From the IMG/VR virus record IMGVR_UViG_3300025168_000044, positions 26,957-90,956 of that record: a stretch of DNA of 64,000 nt. One strand, written 5' to 3'. The position numbers and the translations under genes were made by a program. Of the stretch, positions 9,501-17,097 are shown piece after piece. How positions within the stretch are numbered: the stretch's first letter is position 1; the number at the start of each line of letters is the position of its first letter. The DNA is from a virus. Under the pieces are notes generated by a model. It was not told where the DNA came from and did no database searches. It saw nothing but the letters and a program-made list of their open reading frames with translations.

Positions 9501-12500
9501 GTCTTCAAGAAATTTCCCTTTGTTTGCGGACTTCCACGCAGTAACTGCTTCTTCAGATGTGTCTGCAGCAGCAAGGTTCCGTTCGTAGCTAGGGGCGCCT
9601 TCAACACCTACCTGGGGCTTGCGCCTTAGCGAGAACAACGCCCCCTGGCTTGGGTCTTCCAGCACAGACTCATCAACAGAAAAAAAGTTCTCAACTAGCT
9701 TTTCATAGCCTAGTGGAGATTCATCTACTAAGTCTGTTGCATACAGTTTTAAATGCTCATAGAACTTATCAAACTTCTTGCGCATTGAAGTAATGCTGGC
9801 CTTGCGAGTATTGCCCCGCATACTGCGCACCAGTATTCTTTGAGCCTTATCCTTAAAAGGCATCAATTCCCCGATGTTGCTAAAATCTTCAGCAGCAGCA
9901 GGGTTTTTTTCTAGGTCGTTATATACTGCTTCTGCTTCTCGCCAATCTTGATAGATCCTATCTGTCAACCCTTGCAGCTCTTGCTTTAGGTTTTGATTCA
10001 GCTGCATCGCATCAACGGCTTGTAGCAAGTTTAGGCGTTTGGGCACACTATCTCTTAGAGCGCCAACTTGTGCTGGGATTTCAGTAGCAAGTGAGATTTG
10101 GTCAACCAGCTCCTTGGGGTACGCTTTGGTAAAGAGTGCTAGTGTAAAAATCTTTTCACCCTCTTTTGTAAGCCCTCCATCTTCAGTAAAGTAAAGTTTG
10201 TATTCAGTGGCGTTTGGCACAAGCGCTTGAATCCGCTCTCGCACACCTTTTCTGGTGATTGCTAACCCATCTTCAGTAATAAGGCTTTGGACATCAATGC
10301 TGTTCATCTGGTTGCCCAGATCCCTTGCCTTCTCTGCCAGAGACAGCACCTCGACTTGGGGCTTGTTCTCAATGTTTGCAATTTTTTCAATAGTGCCTTG
10401 GGGCAGATCCTCGGTAAAGCGCCGCACCATGATAAGCCGTGTGCCATTGGCCTTGGCTTCATTGATCCGCTCCAACACGGTGCTAGGGCTAAAGCCTAAG
10501 CCTTCTGCTCTTTCCAGCAGTTCGTCCTCGTAGTTTTGCCAGAACTGGCTTTCTCGCTGGTTCTCTTGATTTGTGGCTTGTTCAGCAAGATACTTTAGGG
10601 CTCTAGAGCGATTATTGCCACTGAGGACTGCGCCCTGGTTGTTGATGATGGGGGCTCCCATGCCAGGGTCAGGGCTGTTTCCTAAGAAGCGAGTCTCGTC
10701 AGGCTCCCCGATAATCTCACGCAGCTTGGGATCTGCCTGCAAAGAAGTCCGGTCCCTAGGCTGCACTCCAGCAGCTCTGGCAAAATCTGGGTTGATGGAG
10801 CCATCCAACTCATTGCTAATAAATATGTCATCGACATTGACCAAAGCCACCTGAGCTGGGGCATTTTCACTGACTGCTGCAATGTCTCTTGGGATATTGG
10901 CCTCAACGCCGCCATCGACTTGGACAGGAGTGGGGGTGATTGTGGGGGGGGTTAAAGCTAGCGGTTGTTCTGTGGGATTAACAAACGCTGATAATATTGC
11001 TTCTCTGCCACGTTGGACAATGCTGAAAACTTCTTGCTTAAGTTCTTTTTTGCCGCTTGGCAATAAAGGTGAAACACTACTGTCAGCCAAAACATTAAAG
11101 TCCTCAGCTCCTCGACGTTTTGCAATGATTTCACCTACACGGGAATAAGCCGATTGCATTACTTCTGGAGAATCCAAGTTTACTTCAAGGTTCTTACCTG
11201 ATAAATACATCCCAACAGCATCTCCCCTAAAATCTAGCTCAAATGTTTCCAAAATAGCGTTGGCAAGCTCATCATCCCGAAGAGCATTGCGAACACTTTG
11301 CTCTATAGGTTGCCTACCCATTTCATACTCAACCCGATCCATTGCAATGCGGCTATCAAGCAGAGACTTAGCCTTTTGAAGATCCTTTTTGTTAATTGTT
11401 TTTTCAATTTCATTAATACGAACATCTTCATTCAGTTGTTTTGCTACTTCGTATTCTGATTTTTTTGCAAACCAATCACTCCCATATTTAGCAACCATTT
11501 GGTCATCAAAATCATCAATGCTTTGTTGAAGAGTTTTACCTTCTGCTTGCAGTTTAGCTAATTTTTTCTCACTTTTAGTTCGATAAAAACCAGCGGTAAA
11601 ATTGGTTGGCTTAAGCTCTTCCTCTATATTGAACAATTCAACGGCACGGCGTAACAGCTGAATTTGAGCCTGCCTTTGCTCTTCGCTGTCTCTTTCAACC
11701 CGCTGACCATTTACCCTAATTTTACTTTCATAATACCCTGTTAAATAGGCATCAAACGCCAAATTCCCAATTGCTTTTGGAGTAGTAAACTCAGCAAGGT
11801 CAAAATTAAGCAGGGCTGTGTAGTTTGTCCCACTTGCTTTTTCTATGCTTTTTGCTTTTGCAACTTCATACCTTATAGAGTTTTGATGTGCAGCATCCAT
11901 TGGCTCCAGCACCACATCAAGCTGTCCATCCTGCAGACTCAAGCGACCGACCGCCTCGGTTTTGCCAAACAGCCCTGTTGGCATAATGTTGCGCAACCTC
12001 ACCAGCTCAGAGTTGTTTTGTTCAGAAACTAAAATTTCTGCAATTTGCGGGGCTACCGGACGGCCTTGCGGATCAACAACAGGGTCATCCCCTAGATGTG
12101 TATTGAATTCAGCAATCAGCTCTTCTGGACTTAGCAGGTAGTTAAAAAACTTTACATCAGGTTTTTCTTCCTGCTGCATGGCTGCATCCACTTTAGATCG
12201 CAAGCCTGGATAAAGAAAATCTTCAATCTGTTGCAGCTCTTCATCAATGTCAGGTAATTGATTAATGCGATCACCGACAAGACTATGAGTGGCATGACCC
12301 AATTCATGCAGAATGACATGAGCAATTTCTGTGTTGTCAGCATCCAGTGCAAAATCTAGATCAAGGCCAACTCCACCATTAAAATGCGCTCCGTTCCAAG
12401 TATAACTTCTTTCATGCAGCCGAATGTTCCCTAATTGGTTGCCATAGCGGTCCACAACCTTCTGTTCAGGATTTTCAACAACTGGCTTGGTTTCATTGTA

Positions 12501-15500
12501 TTCAATTTCTTGGAACTTGCGTTCTCTCCTCGTTGGGCTCGAAAGAGTATCTTCCTCGTTACCACCACTAATCCTTACGTTTGTTTCAACTGCGTCTTCT
12601 TCAAGCTCTGGCTGGTTACGCCGATCAATAAGCGTAGGTGTACGATCCAGCATAAAAATGTTCCTGACCTCATCTTGGTCAAGACCTGCTAGGGAGTCAT
12701 CGGTTTCACGGCCATTGGTCCCCTCCATCTCACTCGGGACTTCTGGCGCGGGAGGCATGACCACAGCTGGAGACTCTGGGCTGACGCCGCTGGCTGCCTC
12801 CTCCTCTTGCAGAGCTTCAAGCTGCCGGTCAAATTGCTCTTGATAGGCTCTGATTTCTGCATCAGTAGCTTCAGCATCCAAAGGCTCCAACGTTGTTGTT
12901 GGCTCCTGAGCAACTGGCTGTATTTCTGGTGGTGGAGTGCGCTCAAGGCTTTCTATGTCAACGCTGGATTCTGGAACTGCCTGCTGCTCTGCTTCTGCCA
13001 GAGTTGGTGCTGCCCTCTCTGGCAACTCCACAGTGAATGGGAAGTCATCATTCTCAAAGACTTCTTTCAGCAGACGGCTTTGATCTCTAGTGCTAAGATC
13101 CTCAAACTTTTTACCTTTGGCAATTCGCTTACCCGCTGTGCTGACTTTGCCTGCTGGAGTCTTTATTGCTGCCCCAACCAGCTCTCTCGTAGCATCTGGC
13201 AAACTGGCAAACCAAGGCTTAATTGCCTCCTCCTGCTCAACTCGTAGCATCTCCTTCGTAGCCCTTGCCGTTGGAGCTGCAGCTTTTACTGGCTCAACAG
13301 CAGGAGGCTCTGCCAGAACTGGGGCCTCTTGAGCTAGACTGGTATCGGATTCCGGCACTTCTGGTGCAACAGCTTCAGGCATTTCTAGGGCTTCTTCCTG
13401 CTCTACCAACTCCTCAAAAGTTCGGCCTTCTGGCAATTTCTTTTCAACCACACTTCTAAACAGCCTTGCACCATCAGAATCTTCTTTACCATCGCGTTTT
13501 AGTTGTAGGTATTTTCTGAAAGTCTTCCACGCTGATTCTGGTAAATTAATAATTTCTGGAGGCGCAACCTCTGGTAGCGTTGCCTCTTCCACAACAGGAC
13601 CAGGGGCTGGTTTTGAAGCCACTTCCTCTTCAATGGCATTCGGCAAGGTTTTGAGGTCAGGGGCTTCTGGTGGGTCAAGTCGGTCATCATTGGCAACCAG
13701 CAGTTTAAGGTTGTCTGTTGGCACATTCCGCTCAACTCTGCCCGTTTCGGTCATGAGCATGTCTACAGAACCATCCTCATTAGTTTCGAGGATTACCCCA
13801 GCCATCCCACTTTTTTCAGCAACATCATCCAAGCCTATCATCTCGCCGCTTTGATAAGTTGGAGCTGCAGGCTCAACTTGTTCTGTGAGGATTGCATTGC
13901 CATCTGAAGTTTCCTCAATATCCACATCCTCTAAAGGTAGTGACCCACCTCTCGGAGCTGGCTGTGGGCGCTCTGGCAAAACTGTTTCTTGGCTGGTCAG
14001 TGGGGGGATAGTCAGGTCTTCTGTTGGCTCCGTTGTTACCTCTGGCTCTGCCCTGCCAAAGAGGCGGCTGGCTTCTTCCTGCAACGGCGTTTGCGGCGCT
14101 ACATCTGCGCCTATTTGATCGCCAAGTGTCGCAGGTGTCGCAACTGTCGCAACTGTCGCAGACTCTTCACTGCCAATCTGATCGCCCTCTTGAGCTGGAG
14201 CCTCTTGAGCTGGAGCCTCTGGTGGAGGAGTTGTTTCGGGTGGTTTCTGTTTGGTGGCCCGTGGTGGCTGACGTTTCTTTCCACCGTCTGTTTGCTGTTT
14301 AACGATTTCAGCAAATAAACTTCTCAGCTCAATTTCAGATGCCTTAGCAATGTTGCCTCGACTCTCTGCCAGCTTCTGCCGAAGACCCGCCTGCCACTGT
14401 GCCTTGAGCTGCCCTTTTTCCGCATACTTGTTGACAATCCATTCCTCTGTTGCCGTCAGGTCATTGGCATTGGGGTAGCGTTCCTGGCGGAAGGCGTCAA
14501 TCTCTTCCCCAAAAGTGATATACATCCTTTGAAGCAAGGAATCCCGATCCTCATCACTCATGATGTCGCGCAGTCCTTGATGACCTACATACTCATGCTC
14601 AATGACTTCAACAGCTCTAATCGCCATCCGTTCAACAGGGGAGAGCTTAAACTCTTTACCTTGGCTTAGAAAACCCGTGATGTTTAATCCTGAGACAAAA
14701 TCTGGGCGGGGTTCTAGGGATCCTGAAGCAATGTTTTCTGCAATAAAAGTGATTGTCTGAGTGCCCTTGTCAAAATAGCCTTCCGCCTGAGAATTGATCT
14801 GAGCCTTTGGGAATAGCGCTTGTGCTTCTTCCACAGTTCCAACCACCTTGACCTTCCCAGCTTGGACCCGATCTCTCAACGACTTATTGCTTTTTGCCAG
14901 AAGCTTAATTGCAAACTGCAAAACTTGGGGGGTAGCAACAATCTCTTGAGCATTTCGGTTAGTCAGCTCATTAAAAGTTTCTTGTTGCCCTTTTGAAATA
15001 GGTTCGGCTTCTAGTGAGCCAGATGGAACACTATCTTGTCTGGTTTCAACCTGTTCCCCTGCGAAGATGCCGCCTTCCTCGGTCTGGGTTACCCCAGATT
15101 CAATGTCAAAATTTGGATCCAACAAATTGGGCTCAGGAGTAGGCCCTTCTGCTTGCCCACTCAGCATCCCTTCAGCCCCTTGCAGCTCCTCTTGCCTTAC
15201 CGCATCCCCAAATAAAGTATCCAACAAGTTGGGCTGGCCTTCCCCAAACGCCCCCTCATCTGATTGATTTGGCATTTTATATTTGTCATACCATGCTCTC
15301 AGGCTTTGCTCTTTTGCTGCGACTGCCTCTGCAGAATTGGCAATCTTTTGGCCCAAACGCCGTTGCCTAACCGTTTCAAACTGCTGCTGCATCCCATCGG
15401 GGCCTTCCAGCATGTACTGGCCCGATGTAACAAACCCAGAGATAGTTCCGCCAGCAGCAGCTTCCATTGCTGCCGACTTAATGGCTTCCATATCATCCCA

Positions 15501-17096
15501 AAGGTGAGCTTCTTCATTAGTAATGTCATCACCTAGCACTTCCTTTAGAGCAACCTGCATCCCGTCTCTGACTGCCTTGTAGTCAAAGAATCCAGTAATC
15601 CCTTCTGTAAATGCGTCATAGGCTACGTTTTTAGCCATGAACTCTGAAAGACTTGCTGCATTTCGGATAGTATAAATGCTTGCGGCATCTGCGAGTGAAG
15701 CCAAATTAAAAACAAGGCTTTTCCCATCCTTACCATCAATTTTAAATGCGCTGTCTGGCGCTTTATCTGTATCCACAACTCTATATAGATACATCCGGTT
15801 ATCACTAACCTCTCGAACCAAAGTGCTTTCGGCTCTCATCATTGCAGTTTGCAACGCTTCATCATCAGGATACCGCAACCGTAATTTGTCACGAATGGCC
15901 TTACGGCGAGGATCTAGCGGGACATTTTCGTTAAAAAGTAATTTTAATTCTGCAACCCCAGAACCAACATTTTGGCTGGTGGCGGCATCTAAGGAGCCAG
16001 TGACTACACCACTTTTGGCAGCTAAGGGCCCAGCAAAAGACGCAATTGCTCCAACCGTCAACCCTTGGACAAGAGCTGGGGTAGAACTAGGAAGCGTTTG
16101 GGAAAATTCGCCAAGAATAAAGTTTTTGCCTTGAAAGGGAGTAAGCTGATCTCCCGTAAATTCATCATACTTTTGGCGCTCCTCTGAAGTCACTTCCTGC
16201 TGGGTTGCAATTTTTTTCGCAATGGCAGCCAGCTCATTGGTAAAGGTTTGCGGCTTCCAGCTTTCTCCTAATTCTCTAATGTCCAGCAAAAGCGCGTCAG
16301 AAACTAAATTGGTGTCTATGCCTAGCTGAGATAATGTATCACTGCCATAAAGCGCTCGGCTGGATGCGCCAACTAGCAAATCACCAAAGGCACTAGCAGT
16401 TGCAGTGGGAACATTTTTTAAGCCAATGCCCAAGTTCTGCAGCTCTTCCTTTGCAACCTGAAGCGCTCTCTGGTTTTCTTGCTCTACAAAGGCTTCATCC
16501 TCTTTCCGCACAGCTGGTGGAAGGACCTGTTCTAGATTCCGCAACTTTCCCAACTGGATCCGCTCGGCTTCCATTGCTTGCAGCTGATTTGCGCCTTCGA
16601 GTTGGGCATCAGGCTGAGGTTGGATAACTGCTGGAGTTAGGGCAAATGGCCCAGTGTTCGGGGCAGCAAACAACTTAGGTGAAGAAGAGTCAGGAGGGGG
16701 GACAGGTGGTGGTTCCAGATTTTGCTTAGGGGCTGGCGGGGCTTCTGCAGAAAATTGCTGAAAATAGTCAGGGATTTGCTGAGAGGCCGGATCAAATTCT
16801 AGGTTCAGCTCTGGTTGAGGGAACTCCAAGTTGGTAGGTTCTAAATCCCCAACAGCTTCAAATAAATCAAGAAGTTGTAACGCTTGTTGGGCGCTTGTGC
16901 CATCACGCAAGAAGTTTTCAAACAGTTCAACCCGTTTTTCATCACTTGTCTGATTACTTTGCAGAATTTCTTCAGGCATCCGCAACGGCCCAGGTGGGGC
17001 AATCTTTGGGGTGTCAATGCCAAGGTAATCAATATTGGTTTCCCTGTCAGATCTAGCATAGAAAGGGGCAAATTGGTTGCTGCCAAATTGAGCCAT
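3531..17096 (-). CDS. Giant polyvalent virion protein (two zincin motifs, ParB/DdrB-like domain)
   Basis: A 4521-residue protein in one uninterrupted frame. Visible order: Pro-rich N-terminus (1-200); helical part with hydrophobic stretches (about 330-560); zincin-like motif EHEYVGHQGLR (about 833); long Pro/Glu/Ala linkers (about 930-1480); second zincin motif HELGHATHSL (about 1594) with a later EELIAEF; ParB/DdrB-like GAPIINNQGAVLSGNNRSRA (about 2146); VLFMDQLQSDRFQQGRK (about 2990) paired with AAREGYDGIVLSSGDQ (about 3300), as in large polyvalent proteins; a C-terminal helical domain with NPPSMARNFVSN (about 3985). LFSLR occurs three times at domain edges. Such proteins are thought to be packaged, enter the host with the DNA and counter defences. 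It is last in the late operon, after two internal-type proteins. Exact domain limits and activities are inference. Confidence 0.85.
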   Translation of the reverse strand: MAQFGSNQFAPFYARSDRETNIDYLGIDTPKIAPPGPLRMPEEILQSNQTSDEKRVELFENFLRDGTSAQQALQLLDLFEAVGDLEPTNLEFPQPELNLEFDPASQQIPDYFQQFSAEAPPAPKQNLEPPPVPPPDSSSPKLFAAPNTGPFALTPAVIQPQPDAQLEGANQLQAMEAERIQLGKLRNLEQVLPPAVRKEDEAFVEQENQRALQVAKEELQNLGIGLKNVPTATASAFGDLLVGASSRALYGSDTLSQLGIDTNLVSDALLLDIRELGESWKPQTFTNELAAIAKKIATQQEVTSEERQKYDEFTGDQLTPFQGKNFILGEFSQTLPSSTPALVQGLTVGAIASFAGPLAAKSGVVTGSLDAATSQNVGSGVAELKLLFNENVPLDPRRKAIRDKLRLRYPDDEALQTAMMRAESTLVREVSDNRMYLYRVVDTDKAPDSAFKIDGKDGKSLVFNLASLADAASIYTIRNAASLSEFMAKNVAYDAFTEGITGFFDYKAVRDGMQVALKEVLGDDITNEEAHLWDDMEAIKSAAMEAAAGGTISGFVTSGQYMLEGPDGMQQQFETVRQRRLGQKIANSAEAVAAKEQSLRAWYDKYKMPNQSDEGAFGEGQPNLLDTLFGDAVRQEELQGAEGMLSGQAEGPTPEPNLLDPNFDIESGVTQTEEGGIFAGEQVETRQDSVPSGSLEAEPISKGQQETFNELTNRNAQEIVATPQVLQFAIKLLAKSNKSLRDRVQAGKVKVVGTVEEAQALFPKAQINSQAEGYFDKGTQTITFIAENIASGSLEPRPDFVSGLNITGFLSQGKEFKLSPVERMAIRAVEVIEHEYVGHQGLRDIMSDEDRDSLLQRMYITFGEEIDAFRQERYPNANDLTATEEWIVNKYAEKGQLKAQWQAGLRQKLAESRGNIAKASEIELRSLFAEIVKQQTDGGKKRQPPRATKQKPPETTPPPEAPAQEAPAQEGDQIGSEESATVATVATPATLGDQIGADVAPQTPLQEEASRLFGRAEPEVTTEPTEDLTIPPLTSQETVLPERPQPAPRGGSLPLEDVDIEETSDGNAILTEQVEPAAPTYQSGEMIGLDDVAEKSGMAGVILETNEDGSVDMLMTETGRVERNVPTDNLKLLVANDDRLDPPEAPDLKTLPNAIEEEVASKPAPGPVVEEATLPEVAPPEIINLPESAWKTFRKYLQLKRDGKEDSDGARLFRSVVEKKLPEGRTFEELVEQEEALEMPEAVAPEVPESDTSLAQEAPVLAEPPAVEPVKAAAPTARATKEMLRVEQEEAIKPWFASLPDATRELVGAAIKTPAGKVSTAGKRIAKGKKFEDLSTRDQSRLLKEVFENDDFPFTVELPERAAPTLAEAEQQAVPESSVDIESLERTPPPEIQPVAQEPTTTLEPLDAEATDAEIRAYQEQFDRQLEALQEEEAASGVSPESPAVVMPPAPEVPSEMEGTNGRETDDSLAGLDQDEVRNIFMLDRTPTLIDRRNQPELEEDAVETNVRISGGNEEDTLSSPTRRERKFQEIEYNETKPVVENPEQKVVDRYGNQLGNIRLHERSYTWNGAHFNGGVGLDLDFALDADNTEIAHVILHELGHATHSLVGDRINQLPDIDEELQQIEDFLYPGLRSKVDAAMQQEEKPDVKFFNYLLSPEELIAEFNTHLGDDPVVDPQGRPVAPQIAEILVSEQNNSELVRLRNIMPTGLFGKTEAVGRLSLQDGQLDVVLEPMDAAHQNSIRYEVAKAKSIEKASGTNYTALLNFDLAEFTTPKAIGNLAFDAYLTGYYESKIRVNGQRVERDSEEQRQAQIQLLRRAVELFNIEEELKPTNFTAGFYRTKSEKKLAKLQAEGKTLQQSIDDFDDQMVAKYGSDWFAKKSEYEVAKQLNEDVRINEIEKTINKKDLQKAKSLLDSRIAMDRVEYEMGRQPIEQSVRNALRDDELANAILETFELDFRGDAVGMYLSGKNLEVNLDSPEVMQSAYSRVGEIIAKRRGAEDFNVLADSSVSPLLPSGKKELKQEVFSIVQRGREAILSAFVNPTEQPLALTPPTITPTPVQVDGGVEANIPRDIAAVSENAPAQVALVNVDDIFISNELDGSINPDFARAAGVQPRDRTSLQADPKLREIIGEPDETRFLGNSPDPGMGAPIINNQGAVLSGNNRSRALKYLAEQATNQENQRESQFWQNYEDELLERAEGLGFSPSTVLERINEAKANGTRLIMVRRFTEDLPQGTIEKIANIENKPQVEVLSLAEKARDLGNQMNSIDVQSLITEDGLAITRKGVRERIQALVPNATEYKLYFTEDGGLTKEGEKIFTLALFTKAYPKELVDQISLATEIPAQVGALRDSVPKRLNLLQAVDAMQLNQNLKQELQGLTDRIYQDWREAEAVYNDLEKNPAAAEDFSNIGELMPFKDKAQRILVRSMRGNTRKASITSMRKKFDKFYEHLKLYATDLVDESPLGYEKLVENFFSVDESVLEDPSQGALFSLRRKPQVGVEGAPSYERNLAAADTSEEAVTAWKSANKGKFLEDPSPQLIEAARKYGQAQYETEAKMLAAQQKYLAAVREFDPIVPLESTPSIRPWSDHVNALDSNKLKGNKGLIGLTKFIIDGIRVGLRLDIPSYKSYGVYTPTIHDSSGAPIGYGKAAKITDVTFGADNIAKKALQVAMGEAAKSPFALINGTFVNEDPEALYNQAVSIMDNPLGKATYRDADGSTWTQVGYKPHRYSWFYDKTDGMPLNTADEVIQVGALVLAKNAVKGLPTDQRNLTKPVDEGGKLFSLRRTFDPSNIVDQPLVAGIKVTDPKTGERRNVDRPMFESKLVEVLQDLPPEPVRADFASESKFLKARGKHRQQYIYDGMPAGNAYDRLIDMARSKRVAMSRRPTQEVQTLFGDKETFVDGNPNRPIVVEEVAKNAAIPEVLVHTSAESEYVLSQEPGGSNYRQIVLVHKNMEQNQPKYDYTIQGDHFPVPNSLFFFLVQDRRTSDGEKVLFMDQLQSDRFQQGRKFGNEPLSSGESKQLLEDQIQTETSIKLRQQELFNNLGQVYQEYVDNRIAPRPSDQDIQNARENAENELDRKLAAARDISLSSNSQFEKSANVILTELFSYEFSNPYFQSAVMTRGAPYEAESGPNFIEGERRFIVEQGRDRIDADEFFQLNENLKPLTDEEVLRYQRMNPWDVAKMQDVFRLRTIRTFFDKFVDSEDFVQHMLRDSNPLTLDQIRAVYGNGAIVNQDIGRLNRAIINEMGRQDDAAPYDARAADLFAAADSEIKALSDKVGEIKDKRNNSGVPPNFLQENWWRRGLEFITKLAAREGYDGIVLSSGDQTIRNNLTAAGAQEGTRLFYDQRYPNHLGKIAKNYEAVASDVNVGINKRTVSETNSANLASFAEYETQLNALPSIPKIEPEINRGILFTNEDYRVIDTKRDELFSLRPRGRRPLNEEEKQSLGKKFTNINFFENLFDPAKLIYRIKRIASGVSGFVDPFAYVKHRDELLTLRNLAKGKIQKAERVQREIYDGIRTAETPTEIYEMLTQGLPEESVTIESDRAIAVKTRDEIDDLGQQLVDLGQIPQESYEKYRFKYLPQVYLKYLLPDEVNAVLSTGRKPSPLNYTNRRKLTGDNPTDLLVQEILGIVKDPAFLAAQSVGTVGRDIALLEYFQSLAENPAWTLQDQFTGFSLHDEMQQIINEMLDANQMTQEEAIQLSQNLRLHELEPQIIPSNLLSVLDIFGDWISGTSAKLSQNVDDQRAISAGQQSMLETDTGQPAQVEAALAEQKLWSYIRSQFTRLQTELERTDPDRPFRNQRRLKRRAKGLEPIVVLALDQQQPIQANEKQRAAASWLSNNLETAALVEMLKVLDPIIGMRGYDVTASYLSEEAQRIRDQIAPTKSAKYQQALYTLTKRMDDYKREALGRMGLPTDESATAFEGWAKMPKDKRYGALRGMWVKQEIYDDIVGFTQIEPGKDDFMTKFLFGDDSVAAKYQRYQKLFSVALNPPSMARNFVSNKLWMYVITGMPPFPINTRKLGVNALSYNIRAVQSLLSNDANQKDRQYKEIFEKYGLGVGTFSNQELKRIRQEVAEFQIKLKTQKNKLSPAEKRELSEMTGLPIEEFKDFSAAEIYYLHLANLWNKYIVDKGGFIYQNMEFMDKMSVVMYAMEEKGLSEEEAVRLAEDALFDYSLVRPWVRTTRTSPLGAAFITYTAKVLETFPRALKRDPAGVGRRSLLLLAWQYKLFNTLSKIIQFGFKQTIEEMFEEDEEDSVEALKKARGEWAEKNPSLALFPFKDSMDRFQLIDQTYYIPWGMYTRAAEELSRGNVDSAAAQSGILQSFLLNLVAGYRTGVDPFTKRKFIDDYLPEEDQDVQRSVWLSNQLQPAILRGMIDEAHKYITSDSDVPIPSTGGVIRQLIDALSAEGMIPMLYDESTLVDSEGQPKRTLGQSLGRTFAGANLYSVDPLNAQRRNIELQSYKLGQLKSRQVRESQKIAGNQNLSDEEKIERIREKNEYFTKAIMKQYEKLLGTARPLPATITD

Positions 17097-17097
17097 G

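Noticed and set aside
12400-15540. Several plus-strand reading frames of 70-150 residues inside the giant gene
   Set aside because: They are antisense to a continuous protein with clear motifs, lack start signals and are Leu/Ser/Cys-rich shadows.
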